This document shows, piece after piece, positions 35,124-46,142 of a DNA stretch of 64,000 bases; within the stretch, counting starts at the first letter, position 1, and each line of letters begins with the position of its first letter. The stretch lies in contig JABTTQ020001791.1 in assembly GCA_016081115.2 (NCBI GenBank), positions 243,809 to 307,808 of the forward strand, read 5' to 3'. Below the pieces are notes generated by a model. The model saw only the letters and a program-made list of their open reading frames with translations. It ran no database searches and was not told the origin of the DNA. This DNA comes from Rehmannia glutinosa. Lineage: Eukaryota; Streptophyta; Magnoliopsida; Lamiales; Orobanchaceae. A program made the translations under genes and the position numbers.

Positions 35124-35782
35124 ATGGCGGAGGGGAACAATCAGAATGCCGTGAATAACAGAATCAATGAAGAGCGCCCACCTGGGGCAGACGTCCAAGA
35201 ATGGATAGTGGAAAGGCCCATGAGAAGGGCATTTAGGGACTACTTCCAGCCGTAGGTAAGTCAAACTCATGGGGGTGTGGCCCGTCTGCCGATCAATGCA
35301 AACAACTTTGAACTAAAACCTGTATTGATCCAGATGGTGTTACAAAATAAGTTTGGGGGCAGAGCCATTGAGGATCCAAACGCGCGTATGGCACACTTTT
35401 TAGAAATTTGCAATACTGTTAAGATGAATGGTGTTTCTAAGGATATCATTTGATGCTGCCTATTCACATTCTCTCTGCGCGATAAGGCTAAGGGATGGTT
35501 ATGCTCTCTAACACCACCATCAGCAAATTGGGTAGAACTAAGTCAGCGGTTTCTAGCCAAATACTTTTCCCCTAGTAAGACGCTGCAATTGAAATCTGAA
35601 ATCGCCCAGTTTAGGCAGTTAGATTCAGAGACACTATATGAAGCATGGGAAAGATTCCAGGAATTTCTGGGGAAGTGCCCTCAACATGGATATCCCGACT
35701 ACCAACATGTCAAAGATTACTTTTATAATGGTTTAAGTGGCAACACGAGAACGATAATAGATGCTACATCCGGGAGTGCACT
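35124..35782 (+). pseudogene. Gypsy gag, truncated by a Copia LTR fragment
   Basis: Starts MAEGNNQNAVNNRINEERPP at 35124. After an in-frame stop near 35253 the homology goes on: INANNFELKPVLIQMVLQNK, GGRAIEDPNARMAHFLEICN, TVKMNGVSKDII, FTFSLRDKAKGWLCSL, LSQRFLAKYFSPSKTLQLKS, FRQLDSETLYEAWERFQEFL and DYFYNGLSGNTRTIIDAT. This is a classic plant Gypsy Retrotrans_gag domain. It lies 250 bases downstream of the PBS, the normal position. A second stop interrupts it near 35452. It ends at 35782, where sequence switches to the family 2 Copia LTR, so zinc knuckle and pol are lost. Confidence 0.88.
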
Positions 35783-36377
35783 CGTCAGATAAATGTTTTT
35801 ATCAAGATTTTGATGATTTTGTTTAACTGAGTTTTTACACCAAAACAATGTCTCTAAATGTTTTCCAAATACTCCCAATTGATTTAAAATGTTTTTACTA
35901 ATTTTTTGGAGTATTTCTTGAAGTTTATTTTTGACAAAAATCGGACAACACTTCATTTTGAGGTTAACCGGTCGCCCTAGAGGGCATCCGCACTGAAAGT
36001 CGAAACTTGAAAAGAAACATAGTTGGGACAAAAAAAATAGGCAGGTCGACCGGTGCCTGGACAATGGTCAGATTACAAAATGATTCTTGTATTGAAAAAT
36101 GAGGAGGGCAACCGGTCCAACAGGGGGTCGACCGGTCGGACCCCCCGTTGACCGGTCCCCCTGTGTAAAATAGTGAGATCTATTTTCAAATTTCTATCTC
36201 TACGCGACCGGTCGACATATGTTTTTGACAAAGAAAATTCAAACCGTTGGATGACCATTATCCGCAAGATTTACTTTAATAATTTTGTACAATATTTCTA
36301 CATCTTGTGATCTTCTTTTTGTAGACAAAAGTGGAGATGGAGGAGCCTATGTTGGAGATCCAATCTTGAAGACTCTC
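35783..36377 (+). repeat. Family 2 Copia LTR fragment
   Basis: Starts CGTCAGATAAATGTTTTTATC, a slightly changed version of the family 2 start TGTTAGATAAATG. It follows the 63033 copy as far as ATCCAATCTTGAAGACTCTC, where that copy continues into its TATA box (63568). It stops there and family 1 LTR sequence takes over. It contains several GGTCGACCGGTCG-like words. Confidence 0.8.
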
Positions 36378-36536
36378 TGTAGGTCCCAAGGGGTGTGAGT
36401 GTAAGGTTTAGAAGGGGGGGGGGTTGAATAAACCTTACCAACTTTTCGATTTAGTCCTTTTAAAGTTCGAGTTGATACTTACCAATTTTGTGTCCTTGGT
36501 GGATAGCCAATTTAGTTAATCAAGAGAGTTAGTCAC
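36378..36536 (-). repeat. Family 1 Copia LTR end fragment
   Basis: TGTAGGTCCCAAGGGGTGTGAG...TTTAGAAGG(G)n, then TTGAATAAACCTTACCAACTTTTCG...TCCTTTTAAA, matches 617-780. Similarity fades at about 36536. The poly-G run at about 36412-36423 differs in length from the other copies. Confidence 0.75.
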
Positions 36537-38930
36537 CGTAACGCCCTTACCCTTGTAACACGTATTTATATAGCATAAAACAAGAGTTCATAAGCAAAGA
36601 CGGACGGCTGCATTGCACATGAGATTAACATATTAATCATGGTCGGTAACCCTTTTCGTAGCGGAACCATTTACTCAAAACAATTTAGCAAAGACTCATT
36701 CACATATGTGCATTCATCCATATTACACAACATTAACGACCGTGCCCTTTTATATACAGATCAAAATAAAACTCCCTATATGATATGCAAATGATGAGCT
36801 GAGGGAGAAGGATGGGAATCCAGCCGGCCGACCTTTGATCCATGCTTTCAACTTCTGTCACACCTCAAGGATCAACTTTTATCTACAAAGAACTAAAAAT
36901 TTGCAACATTGCACTTGGTGAGTTGCAAGCTCAACAAGTATAATCCAATAACAAGTTATTTAACATCACACAAGCACATTATCACAATCAATTGATTATA
37001 TCATTTATAAACATATAAATGCACGTGCTTGATCATTTTCTTTTACTGTTATGAGCCAACTAATACCAAGAATAAATCGTGATCACGAAAATGGCCATGG
37101 CACTCTGTAATTCTTTATTTCACGTAGAGTTCAGTGAACTCGGGGTGGCCGTGACGGTACTCGTGAATCCGTAAAGTGCGGATGAGTGTAATTCGTGATT
37201 CAAGGTAATTAGTGGCCATAATGAGAATCCATTAATCTCTAGATGAATGCATTTCTATAATCACATATTTGCTTTCCGTATCAATAACATCAGTAGAGAT
37301 CACATATCTCATTTCCATATCAATAACATCATTGGAGATCACATATCTCAATTACATTTCAATGTCATCATATAGAGATCATATATCTCAATTTTATATC
37401 CATCTCATCACATAGAGATTATATATCTCAATTTCATCACAATATCATCATAGAGAATCATGCAATTCACATTAGGGCACGATAAGCTACTAATCATTGT
37501 AGCTAAATAAGTAAACAATTCTTTCCAACACATTAATCATATAATCACACAAGTCAAATTACAAGCTAAAAGGTTATACTCACAAGTGGCGCCCTTATCT
37601 CGATGACTTTGCCTAGTTGGCCTTTTTTCGCTTCTGCATCTGGGATTGTGACCTAATCACATACCAAATGGTATCATTAAAATTTTAGATCTAACGCTAG
37701 CAAGGTCATTTGCATGCGATTTATCACACATGCATGAAAGGTAGTCCTAATTAATATTATTCTTAACTTAATTTAAATTATATCACAATTTAATTATATC
37801 ATCTTACTGTAACTTTAATAAATGATATACTTGAAAATATACTCTTCTTTTCCGTATATTTTATTTTTATTTGTGGTATTATTAACTTTACCTTAATTTC
37901 CCTAATCAGAGATAAAAATTAAATTCAGTATAATGATTTCAGAACTTTACTCAATATCTTTTCATAGATAACCACTAATACAATGGTTTTTTTTCTTTTT
38001 TATTAACAATTCATGAGAGTAGACAAAGTAGTGCACTTCTACAATTAAGACCATACAAAACAGTAATTAACTATTGAACTATGATTCTTAACTAGACAAT
38101 GATCGAATATACATGCAAACCACTTACCCATATCCTCCATAATTAGAAAATGGTTAATTATCAATTCAATTCTATCTTGTTATTGTAATTTTAATGTATA
38201 TAACTCTTTTACTTGATCTTGAATCTGTTACAGTCCTACACCTATAATTCTTCATTTATTTTTTTTTGTTATTTTATTTTAACATCCTTATTATTAAATT
38301 AATAGTTTTTTTTTTTTTTTTACCATCAGAATAACGAGTTGAAATAAATTTATTAAGTTTAGACATTTACCAACTTTTACTCCCATTCTTATTCCACTTA
38401 CGTGCTAACCTATAGGACATCATTTGCAAATGGCCACAATCCAATAATTAGAACGATAGCTCAAGGCTAATTTAATGAGTAAATATATGAAACTTACCAA
38501 TTAGTTGTAGAAGTTAAGCCTTTTCCTTAATCTGTTCGTGTGTGTGTTTGTTTAACTATTGCTTTTTCTTTCTTTTTTTTTTTTTTTCATGCCCGAATGA
38601 GTTTGATTTTGTATATTTACGTATATATATAATGACCTTATCAGTAAAAGTGAGTCGGTGAGTGAGTCGGTTGAGCATCAACTTTATCTACATATATTTG
38701 TTCCTATCCTTACCATGTAGGTATTGACCCAACACACAACCTTTTTATATGTATTTAAATATAATACCAACTATATATATATATATATATATATATAAGT
38801 TGTTCTTTTTGTCCCTTAACAAACTATTCCTATATATATGTTAAAGTTTTAAATAGGCCACATGTATGTATGACTATACACGTGTATCAACTATCTATCT
38901 ATATATACTTATTAAATCTACCACATTATG
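36537..38930. other. Unassigned AT-rich DNA, possibly old LTR-element sequence
   Basis: No supported coding sequence. Phrases such as GTAACGCCCTTACCCTTGTAAC near 36538 and GGTGAGTTGCAAGCTCAACAAGTATAA near 36918 resemble untranslated parts of plant Gypsy LTRs, but I could not pair any ends. From 37700 to 38930 it is very AT-rich, with poly-T tracts and an (AT)n run at about 38769-38797. Confidence 0.35.
37273..37460 (+). repeat. Minisatellite, 39-40 base unit, about 4.5 copies
   Basis: Successive units read TTTCCGTATCAATAACATCA plus GTAGAGATCACATATCTCA, with variants ATTTCAATGTCATCATAT and ATATCCATCTCATCACAT in later copies. Each unit holds an imperfect palindrome of the type GAGATCACATATCTC. 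Confidence 0.8.
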
Positions 38931-40243
38931 TGTTAGTCCAAGTGGCTACAATAATCTAGAGGGGGTGAATAGATTATGCCGATTTTTCGCAAATCACCCT
39001 CTTTTTCGAAACAATGAGTAAATAACAAAAATGTAAGTGCGGAAAATAAACAACACTCGTTGATTTAAAGAGGTTCAACCCACCTAGGGCCTAATCCTCT
39101 ACCACCCCAAAGTATCTCAGGGATGGATTTCAAAAAGAAAGAAAAGATTTTATTAATTTACCAAAAATTAATACAACACCTGAGGATTACCACAACCCTC
39201 CTTCACCACTTTGAGGATTACCACAATCCTCTTACACCACCTTGAGGATTACCACAACCCTCTTACACCACCTCGAGGATTACCACAACCCTCTTACAAC
39301 ACCTTTGAAGATTACCACAACCTTCAAACACCTATCACCTAGATCACCCAAGTGTATTCTTACCACAAGAATACTCACAAGGATGTCTTGTGTTGAATGA
39401 TGACCAAAATCAAGATTACAACTCAATAATGATTGATACAATATGAGTACAAGTGTAATCAAGAATTGAAAGCCTAGACCTCAAATAAGTGCAAGTGAAA
39501 GTGCTTTAGCTAATACAACAAGATATATGAAAGTGTTTGCTCAATTGCTCTTTGCTTGTATTTTTTGTGTGATGTATCTTGTTTCTTGAATGAAGCCTCT
39601 ATTTATAGGAGAGGTCTTGGCTTTGATTTCCAGACATTGGCTCCTCCTCGGGGAGTGATTTCTGCAAAAGAAACCATTTAAAATCATCAATATAGTCATT
39701 TGTTAGAAATCAATCCCACAAAATAGGGAAAAGTTGTCCAAAACGCAACGGATAGTTTCTTTGTCAAAACAGGGGTTCGACCGGTCGCGCAGAGATAAGA
39801 TTGAAATTGAATTCTGCGAATTTTTACACAGGGGACCGGTCGCTGGGGGGGTGCGGCCGTCGCCTTAGTCTGTGACGGTTGCCCTTGCGTTTTTTACTTA
39901 AACGAGAGAAGTCTGGAACAAAATCCAACTTGCAGTGTGTCGTGTCGTCGGTCGACCGTGGCCGACCACACCGTCGCCCGCTTTTTTCTTACGTCCCATT
40001 TTTGTTTCTTAGCTCAACTCAGTGCGGGTTGCCCTATGGGCGACCGGTCGAGCCTGAAACAAATGTGTTGTCCAATGTTTTATTGAAAATAAACTTCAAG
40101 AAATACTCCGAAAAATAGTAAAAACATTTTAAGTTGATCGGAAATATTTAGACAACATTTAGGGACATAGTTTTGGTTTGAAAACATATTTGAACAAAGT
40201 CGAACATAATCATCAAAATCATGATAAAAACATTTATCTAACA
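38931..40243 (-). repeat. Family 2 3' LTR (1313 bases)
   Basis: Begins TGTTAGTCCAAGTGGC and ends AACATTTATCTAACA on the plus strand. A TATA box on the minus strand lies at 39607-39600 (TATAAATA). It includes a 33-34 base tandem repeat (39172-39337, five units) and GACCGGTCG-rich sequence at 39778-40050. It is close in sequence to 46143-47449, with scattered substitutions and indels. Confidence 0.92.
39172..39337 (+). repeat. LTR minisatellite GAGGATTACCACAACCCTC, five units
   Basis: Unit of about 33 bases, GAGGATTACCACAACCCTCTTACACCACCTT with variants. The partner LTR has four units (46386-46507). A related array in the opposite sense lies at 63857-63945 in the third family 2 LTR. Each unit is partly self-complementary (GAGGATT...CCCTC). 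Confidence 0.85.
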
Positions 40244-41414
40244 AACTCCCCCTTTTTGATGATTACAAACCAAAACAATTTTCTTGAGGACGATTTTAAA
40301 ACCAAATAAAATTTCCGGTTTTACAAGTAAACTATCCGTTTAAAAACATTTTACAAAAGCTCCCCCTATCAACAAGCACATTAAGAAGAAATATTGCATA
40401 AGCTAGAAGCACAAGCTTTTACAAAATAAACAACAACTCCATGAGCTTAGAAGCTCCCCCGTCACAAATACTTATTATCCATGCAAACAAGTTCATAAAA
40501 CAATTCACAACTTATGGCCTTAATAAGCCATAGCTTGTAGCTTCTATCATGAGCTTATATTAGCTTCTTTGAGCTAACGAGCCAATTTTCTGTTTCTCCC
40601 CTTTGGAATCATCAAAAGAATGTTAGGATGATAGAAACATCATAGAAGTATATCAAAGTGCGCTAAAGAAAGGGTTTATCAACCATTGAGCAATTTAGGC
40701 TTAAAAACCAAGGAAAATGGGAGAAATGTATCATGAAGAGTTCATACGCTGTTTTATTTCCCAAAACAAGATCTCAATGAGTATAGAAGACTTTTGGAAG
40801 CGAGAGAATCATGTATAAGTTGAAATTTTCATTGTGACATTTCATCGAACACAATGTGGGCGTGAAAAATAAAAAGAGTTGTATATAGCCCTTGTAAATG
40901 ATCCAAGCGAAAACATTTCATCACCAATCCACATCAATCATCATACAATACAACATAATAACTAAGCTCATCAAGATCATAAGCAAAATTATCAAGAAAT
41001 ATACAAGAAAGCCATAAACTCAAGGGTTCAACCCAATTGAGCAAAGTAAGGAAAATTCTTACCATTTGATCGGAAAAGATGAGCAATGATGATGATAAAC
41101 ATGCTATATAAGGTCCAAGATATGAATTGAATGCATGAAAATCAATTTTGAGTGAAAAATGTGTGCATTTGGCAAAGGGACGAGAAATGGCAAAAAGAGG
41201 TGAAAATAACAAATGTCAAGACGAACTAACTTAAACCAGAATTTGGCCTAGGGCTGGCCGTCGTGGTTGAGGGCGACGGTCGATGTTGAGGCGACCAGGT
41301 TGCCCTCAACCTCTTCACCATTTGTTTTGTCAAATTTTTCAAAATCCGAATTTTCAACAAAAATCCGATTTTTGCCCCTAAGTTTTAAAAACATGCAAAA
41401 TGCAAACGTAGACC

Positions 41415-43036
41415 TCATTCAATATGCATTATGCCTAACCGAGCTCGAATTGACGCAAAAGTCTCGGAAGTTAGCGGTTTTGTAAAAATGTCCGCTAATT
41501 GATCTTGAGATGGCACAAACGATATCTCAATTTTTCGTTTTGAAACACAATCCCTTAGAAAATGATGTCGAATCTCAATATGTTTAGTACGGTTATGATG
41601 AACCGGGTTTTGAGCAATATTTATAGCGGATATATTATCACAAAAGATAGGTACGTTTTCAAAAAAAGAGCATTTGTAATCCGCTAAGGTTTGTTTCATC
41701 CAAAGAAGTTGAGTACAACAAAATGCGGCGGAAATATATTCGCCGGCCGTTGAAAGAGAAACACAGTTTTGCTTCTTTGAAAACCATGAAACTAGGCAAT
41801 CGCTAAAAATTGACATGATCCAGGAAGTACTTTTCCGATCATCAATATTACCCGCATAGTCCGAATCACTATAACCTTTAAGAGAAAAATTTTCATTCTT
41901 TGGATAAAATAAACCATATTGAATAGTGCCTTTCAAATATCGAAAAATCCGTTTAACGGCACTCATATGAGATTCTTTTGGATTGCTTTGAAAACGAGCA
42001 CATAGGCATACGGCATGAAGAATGTCCGGTCTACTAGCGGTTAAATAAAGTAAACTACCAATCATACCTCGATACTTGGATTCATCAACCGTCTTGCCTT
42101 TTTCATCTTTGTCAATTTTGACATTGGTTGCCATAGAGTCGAGACGGTTCTTCCTTCTTCAATGCCGAACTTCTTCAAAAGTTCTTTTGTATACTTTGAT
42201 TGCGAAATATAAATACCTTCTTGGCATTGCTTAATTTGAAGTCCAAGGAAGAAATTTAGTTCCCCATCATACTCATCTCGAATTCACCTTGCATTAACTT
42301 GGAGAATTTCTTGCACAAAGATTCATTAGTAGCACCAAAGATAATATCATCAACATAAATTTGCACAAGTAAACAATCTTGCCCTTTTTCAAAAACAAAG
42401 AGTGTAGTATCAACTTTACCTCTTGTAAAACCATTTTGCAAAAGAAAAGAGCTAAGTCTATCATACCATGCACGGGGTGCTTGTTTTAAACCATACAAAG
42501 CCTTTTTAAGTTTAAAAACATCATTAGGCCTAGAAAAATTTTCAAACCCCGGAGGTTGTTTTACATAGACTTCTTCTTGAATAATACCATTTAAGAAAGC
42601 GGATTTAACATCCATTTGGTAAAGTTTGAAATTTTTAAAGCAAGAATAGGCAAGCAAAATACGAATAGCTTCTAAATGTGCTCATGGTGCAAAAGTTTCA
42701 TCGTAGTCAATACCTTCTTCTTGACAATACCCTTGAGCTACTAACCTTGCCTTATTTCGAACAATGTTGCCTTGATCATCAAGTTTGTTAGGAAAACCCA
42801 TTTTGTGCCAATAATGGTTTGAGAAGGAGGACAAGGTACCAATTCCCATACATCATTTCTTTCAAATTGATTCAACTCCTCTCGCATCTCTAGAAACCAA
42901 TCCTCATCCTCAATAGCTTCTTTAGCATTTTTAGGCTCTTTTTGAGAAATTAGAGCTTTCTCGGCAAAGTTTCTTGAGTCATTACTTTATCAAGGGATCA
43001 CCAATAATAAGATCTTTTGGGTGATCTCCTTAAATT
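41415..43036 (-). pseudogene. Family 2 pol, reverse transcriptase and RNase H
   Basis: RT pieces: AIEDEDWFLEMREELNQFER and [20 protein letters not shown] (about 42900-42790), [40 protein letters not shown] and the catalytic IYVDDIIFGATNE. RNase H pieces: MIGSLLYLTASRPDILHAVC, SDSDYAGNIDDRKSTSWIMS, SKKQNCVSLSTAGEYISAAF and NRTKHIEIRHHFLRDCV, then IFTKPLTSETFASIRARLGI to a stop at 41415. A frame change near 42700 and another near 42190 break it. RT synthesises element DNA; RNase H removes the RNA template. Motif spelling fits the SIRE lineage. Confidence 0.9.
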
Positions 43037-44450
43037 TCAATGCAACGGGAAGATCCGAGATATCACCTCTATCTTCTTGAGGACCATTTGAAGTGGAAGG
43101 TTGATCATTTGATGTAGACGGTTGATTATCAATTTGAACAATTTGTTCAATAATATCTTCCTCATCACTTTCATCATTAGGAATTCTTTCAACTCCGAAG
43201 CTTCATTGAATTTAACATGGATGGATTCTTCAACAACTCCACTAGTCTTATTGTAAACCCGATATGCTTTGCTTTTTGTTGAATATCCCATAAATATCCC
43301 TTCATCGGCCTTAGGATCAAGTTTGTCCAATTGATCCTTGGTATTCAAAATAAAGCATTTACAACCAAATATTTTGAAATAACTAATATTTGGAGTTCTA
43401 CCTTTCCAAAGCTCATATGGAGTTTTATTCATTTTAGGACGAATATAAACTCGGTTAATGACATAGCAAGCGGTACTTACGCTTCGCCCAAAAATACTTT
43501 GGAAGTGAAAATTCATTGAGCATGGACCGACTCATTTCTTGTAATGTTCGATTTTTCCGTTCGGCTACTCCATTTTGTTGAGGTGTCCTTGGAGCCGAGA
43601 AATTATGAGCATATCCTTTGGTTTCACAAAATACTCTAAATTCACCGTCAAATTCTCCACCTCGATCGCTTCGAATAGACTTGATAGTATCTTCTTTTTC
43701 ATTCTCAATAAGTCTACACAACTTAACAAACTCATTAACGGCATCGTTTTTATTGGTAAGAAAAAGAGCCCAAGTATATCTCGAATAATCATCGACTATA
43801 ACAAAAGTGTAATGTTTTCCACTTAGACTAGTCGTACCAATATCCCCGTACAAATCAAGGTGAAGCATTTGTAGGGGTTTGGTTGTGGAAATTTCATTTT
43901 TGGGCTTAAAACTACTTTTAACTAATTTGTTCTTTTGACAAGTGTCACATAAGCCAAGATTTTCAAAATTCAATTTGGGTAGTCCTTTCACATGTTGGTT
44001 ATTGTAAATATTTTTCAAATTCTTGTATCCAACATGTCCAAGTCGCCTATGCCATAAACTAGTTAAATCATTATTGGCGACTAAACAAGAAACATTTTGA
44101 CTCACCAAATCACTTGTACAAATTTTGTAAAGATTGCCTTTTCTATTTGCTTCACAAATAATTTCACCATTTTTAAGAATAAGACATTTTTCTTTATTAA
44201 AGGAAACATCATATTTTGAATCACAAAGTTGGCTAACACTTATCAAATTAAACTTAAGCCCTTCAACTAATAGAACATTACTAAGAGAGAAAGAAGAGTT
44301 ACCAATTTCTCCATTTCCAAGAAATTTTCCTTTGCCATTGTCGAACATGACCATACCCTCTTCTTGGAGCTTGATGTTGGTAAAAAGTTCTCTCCTCCCG
44401 GTCATATGGCGTGAACATCCGCTGTCCACGAGCCATTTTGAATCTTCCAT
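43037..44450 (-). pseudogene. Family 2 pol, protease and integrase
   Basis: Starts in WLVDSGCSRHMTG, the Copia retropepsin active site, at about 44430. The integrase zinc domain follows (LWHRRLGHV ... LCDTCQKNK), then the catalytic core with acidic residues in LHLDLYGD, SIRSDRGGEF and PQQNGVAERKNRTL. After a frame change near 43490 the C-terminal part continues as STACYVINRVYIRPKMNKTP, YELWKGRTPNISYFKIFGCK and DEGIFMGYSTKSKAYRVYNK. The integrase would join element DNA to host chromosomes. The core itself is open and keeps its D-D-E residues; the frame change at its end breaks the polyprotein. Confidence 0.92.
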
Positions 44451-46087
44451 TGTGGTTATGGCCCCTATTATCTACAAAAGAATTTCTTTTAGGTACCCTA
44501 TAATTTTGGGGTCCATGGGGGTTAGTCTTGAGACCTTTGGGTCTCCAAACATGTCTTGAGCTATTTCTCAATTTGCAATTATTAGCATAATGTCCAACTT
44601 TGCCACAATAAAAACAAGTAGGAGTATTATAATTATTAGCACGTACAAAAGTCGGACCTTGGTTATTTTTCTTAAAAACACTTTGAAATGGCTTATAACC
44701 AAGTCCCGATTTGGAATGCTCACCTCTTTGTGCATCTAAAATTTTTGTGACTTTATCCGTACTTATGTTGAAACGATGCACATCATTTTTCAAACATTCA
44801 ATATCTTTTGTGAGCAATTCCTTTTCGGTTTCAAGAGAATGAATTCTAGTAAGAGTAAGAGTAAGAGCATGAGCTTTGTCTAGAGATTCATAAGAGGTAA
44901 ATAATTTTTCCTTTTCAACCTTAATCTCCTTATGCTCCTTTTTCAAATTTTTGTATTTAACGATTAAATTTTGAAACTCAATTTGCAATTCATCAAAATC
45001 ACATTGCAAGTCATCAACTATGGAGGAAGTAGAAGAATTTGAGTGTACCTCATTGTTTTCATCGTCTATAGCCATGAGATCTGTGTTCGGTTTCTCCTTC
45101 CTCATCGGTTGTTTCGAGTAGTTCATCCCATGTTTTGACTTCCGCATTTAGAGCCTTCTTTTTTGTGAAAGGCTTCCTTTTCTTTTGCTCCTCTTCATCG
45201 AGCTTTGGGCAATCGGCAATCAAGTGCCGGGTTTTCCGCATTTAAAGCAAGCATTATCTCTTGGTTTTCTTGCTTTATTTTTATTCACAAATTTTGCAAA
45301 TTTTCGAACAAGTGCGCCTCTCCTCATCATCATCATCATTATCATAGTATGCATTATTAGAAGAAGAAGCAAGACCTTTAGGAATAATTTGCATACCCGA
45401 TTGATTTGTGGATGGTTTGGAATTTTTCCTCTCCTTGAGATAGACTTCATAGATGAGTAGGTTTCCAATAAGCTCATCAAACTTGAGTGTCTCAAGATTT
45501 TGTGCCTCCGTGATTGCCGTTACTTTTTTTCGGACCATGAGCCGGGAAGTGCATTTAGTACCTTGGTCACCTTGTCTTCTTCGGAGATGACTTTGCCGAG
45601 GGCCACAAGAGGATTGACAATATTGTCAAGCCTTTCCACCATTTTGGAGATGCTTTCGCCATCATACATGTTAAAGTTTTCAAGTCTTTAACAAGCATGG
45701 TCTTTCTTGCTTGCTTGACTTTCTTAGTCCCTTCATAGATTGTCTCCAATTTTTCCCAAACCTCATGTGCCGACCTTATGCCTCTTATGCGATTGTACTT
45801 GGTGGCGGTAAGAGAACAATGCAAAATATTTAAGGCCTTACCGTTTAGAGAAAAAGCCTTTTTGTCGTTTTCATCAAACTCCTTGAAAGGTTTAGGAGCC
45901 AAGGTGCCATCCTCCGATTTCTTTGTTGGTTGATCAACTCCTTCAATGACCACATTCCAAATGTCGAACCCGCACTTTGTAGGAAGCACTCCATACGGTC
46001 TTTCCAAAATGCGTAGTTGTTGGCGTCGAATAGTGGTGGCTTATTGGTAGAGGCGCCGGTGGTGAGATGAGCATCATTTGTAGCCAT
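44299..46087 (-). pseudogene. Family 2 gag with two zinc knuckles
   Basis: The likely start is the ATG at 46087 (MATNDAHLTTGASTNKPPLF), about 40 bases from the PBS. The UBN2-type core follows in several frames: NYAFWKDRMECFLQS, FDENDKKAFSLNGKALNILH, RGIRSAHEVWEKLETIYEGT and VKQARKTMLVKDL. A first zinc knuckle, CFKCGKPG-HLIADC, is split by a frame change near 45230. A coiled-coil region (NLIVKYKNLKKEHKEIKVEK) and a second knuckle, CFYCGKVGHYANNC (about 44610), come next. Two knuckles separated by a coiled coil is a SIRE-lineage layout. The end overlaps the protease frame, which itself points to a frame change. Confidence 0.88.
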
Positions 46088-46128
46088 GGATCTTTCCTCT
46101 TTACTGAACGAGCTAGCCAAAGAGTTTG

Positions 46129-46140
46129 GCTTTGATACCA
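46129..46140 (-). other. Primer binding site of the family 2 element
   Basis: Minus strand TGGTATCAAAGC, the initiator Met tRNA type with one variant base, two bases inside the LTR end. It is the same arrangement as in family 1. Confidence 0.88.
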
Positions 46141-46142
46141 CT

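Noticed and set aside
37273..37460. CRISPR-like array
   Set aside because: Units are contiguous without unique spacers, and the genome is a plant; it is a minisatellite.
38769..38797. Possible regulatory TATA cluster
   Set aside because: It is a plain (AT)n microsatellite in AT-rich DNA with no adjacent gene.
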